A DNA stretch of 8,871 nucleotides, taken from contig JBFWMT010000075.1 in the NCBI GenBank assembly GCA_050251415.1, positions 1 through 8,871 on the forward strand, given 5' to 3'. Of this stretch, positions 1 through 6,934 are shown one piece after another; the first letter of the stretch is position 1; each line of letters opens with the position of its first letter. The notes below the pieces were generated by a model that saw nothing but the letters and a program-made list of their open reading frames with translations, was not told where the DNA came from and ran no database searches. Source of the DNA: UBA8514 sp050251415 (lineage in GTDB: Bacteria; Bacillota; Clostridia; Lachnospirales; Anaerotignaceae). The translations under genes and the position numbers were made by a program.

Positions 1-1759
1 TAACATATTTTTAGCATCAGCAAGTACACGAACTGTAACACAGATTAAATACAGTGACTTTACTACCATGCTTGAGGAGGGCAAGGTTGATTACGTTGAA
101 ATTGAGGACGACAGGCTTTTGATTACTGAAGTTGACGACCCAAATGACACAGAGGTGAACATTTACAAAGCGGCCAAGCGTTACTACACAGGGCGTATAG
201 ACGACCCAGAACTAAAGGAAAATTTAGATAAAATGGGTGTAGAATACGATACTCCTGTGGATACAAGCTCCCCTATTCTTGAGTTTATAACAACCTGGAT
301 ATTACCTATTTTGCTTATTTATGGCGTGTTCAGTTTATTTATGCGCTCTTATAGTAAAAAAATGGGCGGAGGCCCTATGGCTTTTGGCAAAAATAATCCG
401 AAAATATTTGCACAGAAAGAAACAGGGGTTACTTTTGCCGATGTTGCTGGGCAGGAAGAGGCGAAGGAAAGCCTAACGGAAATTGTGGACTTTTTGCACA
501 ATTCTGAAAAATATATAAAGGTTGGTGCAAAGTTGCCAAAGGGTGCTTTGCTTGTTGGCCCTCCAGGAACAGGAAAAACTCTTTTAGCAAAAGCCGTTGC
601 GGGGGAGGCAAAAGTTCCATTTTACTCTCTTTCTGGCTCGGATTTTGTGGAAATGTTTGTAGGTGTGGGTGCATCCCGCGTTAGGGATTTATTTAAACAG
701 GCAGTGGAAAATGCACCCTGTATAGTGTTTATTGATGAGATTGATGCAATTGGTAAAAGCCGTGATAATCAAGTAGGCTCTAACGATGAACGTGAACAGA
801 CCCTTAACCAGCTTTTAAGCGAGATGGACGGATTTGACGCCAGCAAGGGGGTTGTAATTTTGGGAGCAACCAACAGACCAGAGGTTTTGGACAAGGCACT
901 TTTAAGACCTGGGCGTTTTGACAGGCGTGTTATTGTTGACAAGCCTGACCTAAAGGGAAGAGAACAGATTTTGGTTGTACACATAAAAGATGTTAAGCTG
1001 GACGGAGATGTTGACTTGCACCACATTGCCCTTGCTACAAGCGGCGGCGCAGGTGCTGACCTTGCAAACATTGTAAACGAAGCGGCATTGCGTGCAGTGC
1101 GGTTAGGGCGTGAAACGGTTAACCAAAGTGATTTTATGGAGGCTGTTGAGGTTATTATAGCGGGTAAAGAAAAAAAAGACCGCATTATGAACGAAAAGGA
1201 GAGAAAAATAGTTGCGTACCACGAGGTAGGTCATGCCCTTGCAACAGCAATGCAAAAGAATACCCAGCCTGTGCAGAAAATTACCATTGTACCACGAACT
1301 ATGGGTTCTCTTGGGTACACAATGCAGATGCCAGAAGAGGAAAGATTCCTTATGACAAAGGAAGAACTTCTGGACCAGATTACAACCCTTGTTGCAGGGC
1401 GTGCAGCAGAGGAAGTTATATTTAACACTGCAACCACAGGTGCAAGCAACGACATTGAGCGTGCAACCGCAATGGCAAGAAGTATGGTTACCCAATATGG
1501 AATGAGCAACAGGTTTGGAATGATGGGGCTTGAAAGTGTTCAAAACAAGTATTTGGACGGTCGAAATGTTGCAACCTGTTCCGAGACTACATCTGCCGTG
1601 GTGGATGAAGAAGTTCTTAAAATTCTAAATGCGGCACACAAAAGGGCTATCGATATTCTTGAAGGAAATATGGAAGCACTACACCGCATAGCATTATTCC
1701 TTATAGAAAAAGAAACCATAACAGGCGAAGAATTTATGGAAATTTTGAATAACAAATGA
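1..1759 (+). CDS. ftsH: ATP-dependent zinc metalloprotease FtsH (5' end outside the window)
   Basis: FtsH is a membrane-anchored AAA+ protease, active as a hexamer, that extracts and degrades misfolded membrane proteins and some short-lived soluble ones. The frame is open from base 2 with no stop or credible start; the first Met codon, at 68, lies inside the conserved N-terminal extracytoplasmic domain (YSDF...MLEEGKVDYVEI), so the true start and first membrane helix are upstream. Visible in order: extracytoplasmic domain (to about base 265), second membrane helix (about 272-345), Walker A GPPGTGKT (557-580), pore motif FVGVG (about 656-670), Walker B with FIDEID (about 728-745), second region of homology with TNRPEVLD and RPGRFDRR (about 869-928), zinc site HEVGH (1220-1234), and the third-ligand Asp in GASNDIE (codon at 1451). 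All catalytic elements are present. The usual TPGF before GADLAN reads TSGGA here. No terminator follows; 132 nt separate it from the HAD gene. Confidence 0.97.
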   Translation, partial: NIFLASASTRTVTQIKYSDFTTMLEEGKVDYVEIEDDRLLITEVDDPNDTEVNIYKAAKRYYTGRIDDPELKENLDKMGVEYDTPVDTSSPILEFITTWILPILLIYGVFSLFMRSYSKKMGGGPMAFGKNNPKIFAQKETGVTFADVAGQEEAKESLTEIVDFLHNSEKYIKVGAKLPKGALLVGPPGTGKTLLAKAVAGEAKVPFYSLSGSDFVEMFVGVGASRVRDLFKQAVENAPCIVFIDEIDAIGKSRDNQVGSNDEREQTLNQLLSEMDGFDASKGVVILGATNRPEVLDKALLRPGRFDRRVIVDKPDLKGREQILVVHIKDVKLDGDVDLHHIALATSGGAGADLANIVNEAALRAVRLGRETVNQSDFMEAVEVIIAGKEKKDRIMNEKERKIVAYHEVGHALATAMQKNTQPVQKITIVPRTMGSLGYTMQMPEEERFLMTKEELLDQITTLVAGRAAEEVIFNTATTGASNDIERATAMARSMVTQYGMSNRFGMMGLESVQNKYLDGRNVATCSETTSAVVDEEVLKILNAAHKRAIDILEGNMEALHRIALFLIEKETITGEEFMEILNNK

Positions 1760-1788
1760 TATACTTTAATTAAATAAGTTATAGAAAA

Positions 1789-1869
1789 AGGATAAGACTA
1801 ATAGGCTCTGCATAAAACTTTGCCGTAGTATTATAGGCTGGTTTTAAAATTGAGCATTGGTCTTATCCT
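1789..1869. repeat. 81-nt rod-like inverted-repeat element between ftsH and the HAD gene
   Basis: The ends 1789-1802 and 1856-1869 pair over 14 positions (GGATAAGACTAAT against ATTGGTCTTATCC plus an outer A-T, with one G-U). After a 2-nt bulge the pairing continues GCTC/GAGC (1805-1808 with 1852-1855), then AAAAC/GTTTT (1814-1818 with 1841-1845), then GCC/GGC (1822-1824 with 1836-1838). The RNA would be a long rod filling most of the gap. It is not followed by a run of T, so it is not a standard terminator. It ends 8 nt before the HAD gene's AAAAGGAG ribosome binding site. Pairing was worked out by hand. It could be a processing or mRNA-stability element, a translational control element, or a small palindromic repeat of MITE type; no target-site duplication is evident. 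Confidence 0.7.
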
Positions 1870-1891
1870 ATATTTGTAAAAGGAGATTGGT

Positions 1892-2545
1892 ATGGAAAAA
1901 TTAGATTATTCAGTTATTTTATTCGACCTTGACGGTACGGTTATTGATTCCATGAAGGGGATACTTAATGCAATGAATTATAGTTTTGTAAAGATGGGAC
2001 TGGGTGAAATAACCGAACAGGAGCTTCTTCCCTTCATTGGACCGCCTATTGTAAATACACTGCAACAGCACTTTGGTATGGATTTGGAAACTGCCAACAC
2101 AACTATAAGCTATTACCACGAGTATTATAAGGTGGAGGGCTGGAAGGAATGCTCACTGTATAGTGGAATGGGTCAGCTTTTTGAAAGCCTTAGAGCCAAA
2201 GGGAAAAAGCTTGCACTGGCAACCAATAAGCCAAATTATTATGCAAGGCAAATACTTAAGCACCATAATGTGGACCAGTATTTTCACTATATAGGTGGAA
2301 CAGACGTGGAAAAGGGCATAGTAAACAAAACCCTTGTAATTGAGGACTGCCTTAGTGTGCTTGATATTACAGATAAAAGGAATGCAGTTATGGTTGGCGA
2401 CAGGCACTTTGATGTAGAGGGTGCATTTGGTGCAGGAATAAAAACCATTGGTGTTACATATGGATACGGAGACAGGGAAGAGCTGACCCATTGTGGAGCA
2501 CTTATTGTTGTTGATACTGCACAAGAGGTGAATCAACTGTTTTAA
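1892..2545 (+). CDS. HAD-superfamily hydrolase, phosphoglycolate phosphatase-like
   Basis: This is a soluble 217-residue phosphatase of the HAD subfamily I type (HAD_2 fold, Gph/PpaX-like). Motif I is FDLDGTVIDS, with nucleophile Asp12 and acid/base Asp14. An alpha-helical C1 cap spans about residues 20-85. Motif II is ATNKP (Thr111). The motif III lysine is probably Lys146 (NKTLVIE). Motif IV is MVGDRHFD, with Asp170 and Asp174 for Mg2+. The stretch IGVTYGYGDREEL is typical of clostridial proteins annotated as phosphoglycolate phosphatase or 5'-nucleotidase, but the substrate cannot be read from sequence. The start is supported by AAAAGGAG at 1878-1885, 6 nt before the ATG. Length is normal and all catalytic residues are intact. 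It could be read through from ftsH, since no terminator lies between them, or have its own promoter; I saw none that was convincing. Confidence 0.9.
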   Translation: MEKLDYSVILFDLDGTVIDSMKGILNAMNYSFVKMGLGEITEQELLPFIGPPIVNTLQQHFGMDLETANTTISYYHEYYKVEGWKECSLYSGMGQLFESLRAKGKKLALATNKPNYYARQILKHHNVDQYFHYIGGTDVEKGIVNKTLVIEDCLSVLDITDKRNAVMVGDRHFDVEGAFGAGIKTIGVTYGYGDREELTHCGALIVVDTAQEVNQLF

Positions 2546-2605
2546 TAATATATTATCTTTAAACAAGTTACAAAAACATTAGATAAAACTATTGCATTTT
2601 AGCCT

Positions 2606-2629
2606 TAAATATGGTACTAAATATAGTAG
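2606..2629. repeat. two tandem 12-mers upstream of glnN
   Basis: TAAATATGGTAC (2606-2617) is followed directly by TAAATATAGTAG (2618-2629); 10 of 12 positions match. The pair lies about 100 nt before the glnN start, in the 186-nt gap after the HAD gene. It may be a protein-binding site or chance repetition in AT-rich DNA. Confidence 0.4.
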
Positions 2630-2646
2630 AGTTTTGTTGGAATTAG

Positions 2647-2687
2647 ACGTTCACAGCTTATTAATTAGTGGACGTTTTATTTGTTTT
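2647..2687 (+). terminator. intrinsic terminator-like hairpin between the HAD gene and glnN
   Basis: ACGTTCAC (2647-2654) pairs with GTGGACGT (2668-2675) over 8 bp with one G-U, around a 13-nt loop. TTTATTTGTTTT follows. It lies 100 nt after the HAD stop and 44 nt before the glnN ATG. The simplest reading is the HAD-gene terminator. If a promoter lies further upstream in the gap, it could instead act as an attenuator in the glnN leader. The stem is short and the T run is interrupted, so strength is uncertain. Confidence 0.6.
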
Positions 2688-2731
2688 CAGAAAATAACTT
2701 AATGTTATTATTATAGAGAGGAACGTGAATT

Positions 2732-4834
2732 ATGGAAAAAATAGCGTTATCTGAAATTTATGGTATTAACGTATTTAACGATGCGGTAATGACAGAGCGT
2801 TTACCTAAAAAGGTTTATGCCGAGCTTAAAAAAACTATTAAAAATGGTGAATCTCTTACATCATATGTAGCCGAGGTTGTGGCAAATGCCATGAAAGACT
2901 GGGCGATTGAAAGAGGAGCAACACATTACACACACTGGTTTCAGCCGATGACTGGTATTACTGCTGAAAAGCATGAAGCATTTTTAACGCCTGTTGGTGA
3001 CGGCAAGGCTATTGCGGAGTTTAGCGGCAAGGAGCTTATTAGGGGCGAGTCTGATGCATCTAGTTTTCCATCTGGCGGACTTCGTGCAACTTTTGAGGCA
3101 AGAGGCTACACCGCATGGGATTGTACATCACCAGCATTTTTAAAGGAAGATGCGTCGGGAATAACTCTTTGTATACCTACTGCATTTTGTTCTTACACAG
3201 GCGAAGCCTTGGATAAAAAGACACCTCTCCTTCGTTCTATACAGGCTATAAACACACAGGCTATTCGTGTTTTAAGACTTTTTGGCGATAACCAAACACA
3301 AAGAATTATTACGTCTGTAGGTCCTGAACAGGAATACTTCCTTATTGATAAGCAAATGTATAAAAAAAGAAAAGACCTTATATTTACTGGACGTACCCTT
3401 TTTGGTGCTTTGCCTCCAAAAGGACAGGAGCTTGACGACCATTATTATGGAACAATACGTGAAAATGTTTCCAGCTATATGCACGAGTTAAACAAGGAAC
3501 TTTGGAAGCTTGGAATAGCAGCTAAAACACAGCATAACGAGGTTGCACCATGCCAGCATGAGCTTGCACCTATATATACAGATACAAATACAGCAACAGA
3601 CCACAACCAGCTTATTATGGAAGCCATGAAGCGTATTGCAAGCCATTTTGGTCTTGTATGTCTTTTACACGAAAAACCATTCGCTGGTGTTAACGGTTCG
3701 GGCAAGCACAACAACTGGTCAATTTCTACTGATGGTGGGAAAAATCTTTTGGAGCCAGGTAAAAATCCACACCAAAACCTTAAGTTTTTACTTTTCCTTG
3801 TGGCAGTTATTAAGGCTGTGGACGTACATGCAGACCTTTTGCGAATATCTGCTGCAAACCCTGGTAACGACCATCGTCTTGGGGCAAATGAAGCACCGCC
3901 AGCTATTATATCCATCTTCCTTGGTGACCAGCTTGAGGATATTTTGGAGCAGATTGAGCGTGGTGAACTGAACAACAGTATTCAAGGTGGAGAAATGAGC
4001 ATTGGTGTAAGTACTATGCCTTCACTTAAAAAGGATGCTACCGACAGAAATAGAACTTCTCCATTTGCTTTTACAGGGAATAAATTTGAATTTAGAATGT
4101 TAGGGTCAAGTGACTCTATTGCGTGTCCAAATTATATATTAAACACGGTGGTTGCGGATGTACTTGAAGAGTTTGCGGATAAACTTGAAGGAACTGAAAA
4201 CTTTGAAAAGGCTGCTATGGAACTTATAAGAGAAACTGTTAAGGCACATAAACGCATTGTGTTTAACGGCAATGGATATTCTCAGGAATGGGTAGAAGAA
4301 GCCCAAAGAAGAGGTTTGCCTAACATTAACTGTATGGTGGAGGCTATACCTGCAATTAAAAGTGAAAAGGCTGTTAAGCTGTTTGAAAAGCATCACGTAC
4401 TTACAAGAGCAGAGTGCAATTCAAGGGCTGATATACTTTACGAGGAATATACAAAGCAGATTAATATTGAAGCAAGAACTATGATTGAAATGACACTTAA
4501 ACAGATTAGACCTGCTGTGATAGGTTACACGAAGGAACTTGCAGACACAGTTATTGCCCTTAAAGAGGCTGGCGTTGATGCAATTGCATCAACTAAACTT
4601 TTGAAGGAAATCACTAACCAATTAAACTCTATGGATGAAGCCCTTGAAACACTGCGTGCAGTTCTTGGAGAGGTAAGCAAAATTGAAGTTATAACTAAGC
4701 AGGCATATGAATTTAGACATAAGGTTTTTCCAGCTATGGAGGCGTTGAGAGTCCCTGCTGACCAGCTTGAAATGCTTGTAGATGAAAAGAAATGGCCTAT
4801 CCCAACTTATGGAGATTTGTTGTTCTACGTATAA
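2732..4834 (+). CDS. glnN: glutamine synthetase type III (GSIII)
   Basis: It makes glutamine from glutamate, ammonia and ATP in the cytoplasm, the main ammonia-assimilating step. At 700 residues it has GSIII length, well above the roughly 450 of GSI. Signatures in order: GPEQEYFLID (from residue 197, metal and substrate glutamates), NEVAPCQHELAPIY (from 269), NGSGKHNNWS (from 321), AANPGNDHRLGANEAPPAI (about 377-395), and DRNRTSPFAFTGNKFEFR (from 438). A long helical C-terminal region (about 500-700) is characteristic of type III. The start is supported by AGAGAGGA (2715-2722), 9 nt before the ATG. An intrinsic terminator follows immediately, so glnN is probably a single-gene unit. No GlnR-type box was recognised upstream. 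Everything needed for activity appears intact. Confidence 0.97.
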   Translation: MEKIALSEIYGINVFNDAVMTERLPKKVYAELKKTIKNGESLTSYVAEVVANAMKDWAIERGATHYTHWFQPMTGITAEKHEAFLTPVGDGKAIAEFSGKELIRGESDASSFPSGGLRATFEARGYTAWDCTSPAFLKEDASGITLCIPTAFCSYTGEALDKKTPLLRSIQAINTQAIRVLRLFGDNQTQRIITSVGPEQEYFLIDKQMYKKRKDLIFTGRTLFGALPPKGQELDDHYYGTIRENVSSYMHELNKELWKLGIAAKTQHNEVAPCQHELAPIYTDTNTATDHNQLIMEAMKRIASHFGLVCLLHEKPFAGVNGSGKHNNWSISTDGGKNLLEPGKNPHQNLKFLLFLVAVIKAVDVHADLLRISAANPGNDHRLGANEAPPAIISIFLGDQLEDILEQIERGELNNSIQGGEMSIGVSTMPSLKKDATDRNRTSPFAFTGNKFEFRMLGSSDSIACPNYILNTVVADVLEEFADKLEGTENFEKAAMELIRETVKAHKRIVFNGNGYSQEWVEEAQRRGLPNINCMVEAIPAIKSEKAVKLFEKHHVLTRAECNSRADILYEEYTKQINIEARTMIEMTLKQIRPAVIGYTKELADTVIALKEAGVDAIASTKLLKEITNQLNSMDEALETLRAVLGEVSKIEVITKQAYEFRHKVFPAMEALRVPADQLEMLVDEKKWPIPTYGDLLFYV

Positions 4835-4847
4835 TTTAAATTAAGTA

Positions 4848-4876
4848 AAAAGCCCTTCTTATGGAGGGATTTTTTT
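4848..4876 (+). terminator. intrinsic terminator of glnN
   Basis: CCCTTC (4853-4858), loop TTAT, and GGAGGG (4863-4868) form a 6-bp stem with one G-U. It is extended past a G-A mismatch by AAAA/TTTT, and seven T follow at 4870-4876. It starts 13 nt after the glnN stop. Confidence 0.9.
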
Positions 4877-5005
4877 GCGACTTATTTGATATTGATAAAA
4901 ATTCCCAAAAATTCACAGAACAATCATATAGTGTTCATATGTTAACTACATTGACAGGTTATAGTAATAGCATAGTTCAATATTAGTTTACAAGGAGTGA
5001 AAGAT

Positions 5006-6745
5006 ATGAAAAAGAAATTTTTGGAAAAATTATTTGTAATAGGGATTACGCTTATACTTTCAACTACTGCTTTTGCAGGATGTGGAACCACAGTTACCAA
5101 CGCTTCAAATGCCGTTTCTGTTTCTGAAAGTGAGGACAGTAGCATTGCGGTAAAGGTTCAGTCGGTGGAGAATAACACCATAACTGCTGCTGTGGGTGAA
5201 ATATCTTCTCAGTCTGTGGGAACACCGCCAGAAAAGCCATCTGAAGAGGGAACGGATACTTCTTCTACCGAAGAAGCAGATGATGACTCTAACAGTCAAA
5301 GTACACCGCCTGAAAAGCCATCTGATGAAAATGCACCAGACGGGCAGGATGCAACTGGCGGAGGTTCAATGACATTTGTTGAAAGTGATGAAACTATAAC
5401 ATTTTCAGTAGATGACAATACAATAATAACTGTGGAATTTCTTCAAGGAAGTCAGGAAGGTGATATTAGCAGTATTACTGTAAACGCTGTGCTTGAGGTT
5501 GAACTGGATGACAATAATGTTGCAACGGCTGTAACGGTTAAGAACCTTCAAAGCGGGAATGGTTTTGGCGGCAGCGGAGAAGTAACCAATGGAACTTCTG
5601 CAAATACAATCGATACGGATACACAAATTTCTGGTGAAACATATACATCAAGCGGGGATGATGAAAATGCACTTCGTGTTGATGGTTCAACAGTAACCCT
5701 TGATGATATAACAGTTGAAAAGACAGGGGGAGAATCATCAAACACCGAGGATGGAGATTTTTATGGTCAGAATGCAGGTCTCCTTGCACTTAATGGTTCC
5801 ACTGTAACTATAAAAAATGCAATGGTAAATACGTCTGCAGTAAACGGAAACGGTGTTTTCAGCTATGGCGAAGGAACTACAGTAAATATCTCTGATTCTA
5901 CAATAAGGACAACTGAAAGAAATTCTGGTGGTATTCACGCAACCGGCGGTGGTACAACCAATGCTACAAATTTAGACGTTGAAACACAGGGAGCTTCTTC
6001 AGCGGCAATTCGAAGTGACCGTGGCGGCGGAAATGTAAACGTAAGCGGTGGGCAATATGTAACTAATGGTACAGGCAGCCCTGCCATTTACAGCACAGCA
6101 AATATTTCAGCAGAAGATGCAGTTTTAACAGCAAATAATTCAGAAGGAATTGTTATTGAGGGTAAAAATTCTGTTGCATTAAACAACTGTACTGTCACTG
6201 GGAACATGTCAGGAACATATAACGATTTCAGCGAAAATATACATTGTGTTATGATTTATCAAAGCATGTCGGGCGATGCAGAAATCGGTCATTCAACCTT
6301 TTCGGCAGAGGGCGGCAGCATAACCTCTAAAAACGGAGATTTGTTCTATGTTACAAATACAACCTGTGACATTTCCCTTTCAGATGTTGCATTAACCCTT
6401 GCTAATGAAAATTTACTCACGGTTGCAGGAAATAGTTCAAGCCGTGGATGGGGAACATCTGGTGCAAATGGAGGGGATGTAACCTTTACTGCAGATGGTC
6501 AGGTACTGAAAGGAAATATTAATGTAGACAGCATATCATCTCTTGACATGACAATGAATAACGGTACGAATTTTACAGGAACTATTAACAATGGCGGCGA
6601 GGCTGGTACGGTTTCGGTAAAAATGGATTCAAGTTCAACCTGGACACTGACTGGAGACAGCTATATATCCTCATTTGAGGGAGATATTTCAAATGTTGTT
6701 TCCAACGGATACCAGCTCTATGTAGACGGCGTACAGCAATTCTAA
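5006..6745 (+). CDS. exported beta-helix surface lipoprotein, function unknown
   Basis: The 579-residue product begins with a signal peptide (MKKKFLEKLF plus a hydrophobic core) ending in FAGC, so Cys26 is the likely lipid-anchored residue; Phe at -3 is atypical, and cleavage after AFA by signal peptidase I is possible. Residues 27-120 are acidic, Ser/Thr/Glu-rich and disordered, with TPPEKPS twice (73-79, 100-106). Residues 48-65 (VENNTITAAVGE) and 122-180 (TFSVDDNTIITVE...) look like a split small beta-domain. From about 208 to 400, repeated coils of about 20-25 residues with GSTVTL, GSTVTI, GTTVNI, GGNVNV and NSVALNN cores indicate a right-handed parallel beta-helix, continued by less regular repeats to the C-terminus (STWTLTGDSYISS). 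No catalytic motif or sortase signal is visible. The ATG at 5006 is chosen because AAGGAGTG (4992-4999) is its ribosome binding site; an in-frame GTG at 4997 lies inside that site. Roles such as adhesion or glycan binding are guesses. Confidence 0.88.
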   Translation: MKKKFLEKLFVIGITLILSTTAFAGCGTTVTNASNAVSVSESEDSSIAVKVQSVENNTITAAVGEISSQSVGTPPEKPSEEGTDTSSTEEADDDSNSQSTPPEKPSDENAPDGQDATGGGSMTFVESDETITFSVDDNTIITVEFLQGSQEGDISSITVNAVLEVELDDNNVATAVTVKNLQSGNGFGGSGEVTNGTSANTIDTDTQISGETYTSSGDDENALRVDGSTVTLDDITVEKTGGESSNTEDGDFYGQNAGLLALNGSTVTIKNAMVNTSAVNGNGVFSYGEGTTVNISDSTIRTTERNSGGIHATGGGTTNATNLDVETQGASSAAIRSDRGGGNVNVSGGQYVTNGTGSPAIYSTANISAEDAVLTANNSEGIVIEGKNSVALNNCTVTGNMSGTYNDFSENIHCVMIYQSMSGDAEIGHSTFSAEGGSITSKNGDLFYVTNTTCDISLSDVALTLANENLLTVAGNSSSRGWGTSGANGGDVTFTADGQVLKGNINVDSISSLDMTMNNGTNFTGTINNGGEAGTVSVKMDSSSTWTLTGDSYISSFEGDISNVVSNGYQLYVDGVQQF

Positions 6746-6779
6746 GAGATATATTTTTAAAATACATTCAGGCAGCTTT

Positions 6780-6817
6780 AAATACATTCCAAACTTATAT
6801 TTGGGATGTATTTTTTT
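6780..6817 (+). terminator. intrinsic terminator of the lipoprotein gene
   Basis: AAATACATTCCAAA (6780-6793) pairs with TTTGGGATGTATTT (6800-6813) over 14 bp with one G-U, around the loop CTTATA. The T run extends to 6817. It lies 34 nt after the lipoprotein stop and isolates that gene from lysR. Confidence 0.9.
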
Positions 6818-6848
6818 ATATATAGAAAACACCTTTGGTTTATATGTA

Positions 6849-6867
6849 TTTCATAATATACGTGAAA
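6849..6867. promoter_or_regulatory. candidate operator overlapping the lysR promoter -35
   Basis: TTTCA (6849-6853) and TGAAA (6863-6867) form a 19-bp interrupted palindrome with a 9-bp centre. It covers the -35 element of the regulator gene, where binding would repress. LysR-type sites are usually interrupted dyads of this size built on T-N11-A; here the equivalent pair is C-N11-G, so the match is loose. Autoregulation is inference. Confidence 0.3.
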
Positions 6868-6891
6868 AAACTACGAAGACTGTGATATAAT
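6862..6891 (+). promoter_or_regulatory. sigma-A-type promoter of the lysR-family gene, extended -10
   Basis: A consensus TATAAT at 6886-6891 is preceded by TG at 6883-6884, forming an extended -10 (TGaTATAAT). GTGAAA at 6862-6867 matches TTGACA at 4 of 6 positions with an 18-nt spacer. Transcription would begin near 6898, about 37 nt before the ATG at 6935. A TTTCA-N9-TGAAA palindrome (6849-6867) overlaps the -35. Confidence 0.65.
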
Positions 6892-6934
6892 AAAATGCAA
6901 GTGCTTATATGGGATTTATGTGGGGGAAAAAGTT

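Noticed and set aside
429..1755. Several minus-strand open frames of 70-146 codons inside ftsH
   Set aside because: They lie wholly opposite a strongly conserved gene, have no ribosome binding sites or recognisable domains, and are Ser/Cys-rich as expected of antisense shadows.
1789..1869. Intrinsic terminator for ftsH
   Set aside because: The loop and stem are too long and no T run follows the right arm (TATATTTG), so it was listed as a structured repeat instead.
2684..2711. Promoter TTTTCA-16-TATTAT just before glnN
   Set aside because: The predicted start (about 2718) would fall inside the glnN ribosome binding site and remove part of it.
3475..3975. A 166-codon minus-strand open frame and a 111-codon plus-strand frame inside glnN
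   Set aside because: They overlap the catalytic core of glutamine synthetase and show no protein family features.
4951..4986. Complete promoter for the lipoprotein gene built on TTGACA at 4951
   Set aside because: No acceptable -10 hexamer at 15-19 nt spacing (best are TAGTTC and AGTTCA), so only the -35-like element is reported, as a finding.
4997..5005. GTG start for the lipoprotein, three codons longer
   Set aside because: It lies inside the AAGGAGTG ribosome binding site that serves the ATG at 5006, and no other site is upstream.
5222..5325. Minisatellite encoding TPPEKPS repeats
   Set aside because: Only two copies about 80 nt apart with diverged spacing; a linker duplication rather than a tandem array.
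6846..6861. GTAT-N8-ATAC as a LysR box
   Set aside because: The arms are only 4 bp, the spacing is T-N12-A rather than T-N11-A, and the region is AT-rich; the overlapping TTTCA/TGAAA dyad is the better candidate.
6920..6934. GTG start for the LysR protein, five codons longer
   Set aside because: It overlaps the GGGGGA ribosome binding site of the ATG at 6935, and LysR proteins usually begin just before the first helix as MTFLQL does here.
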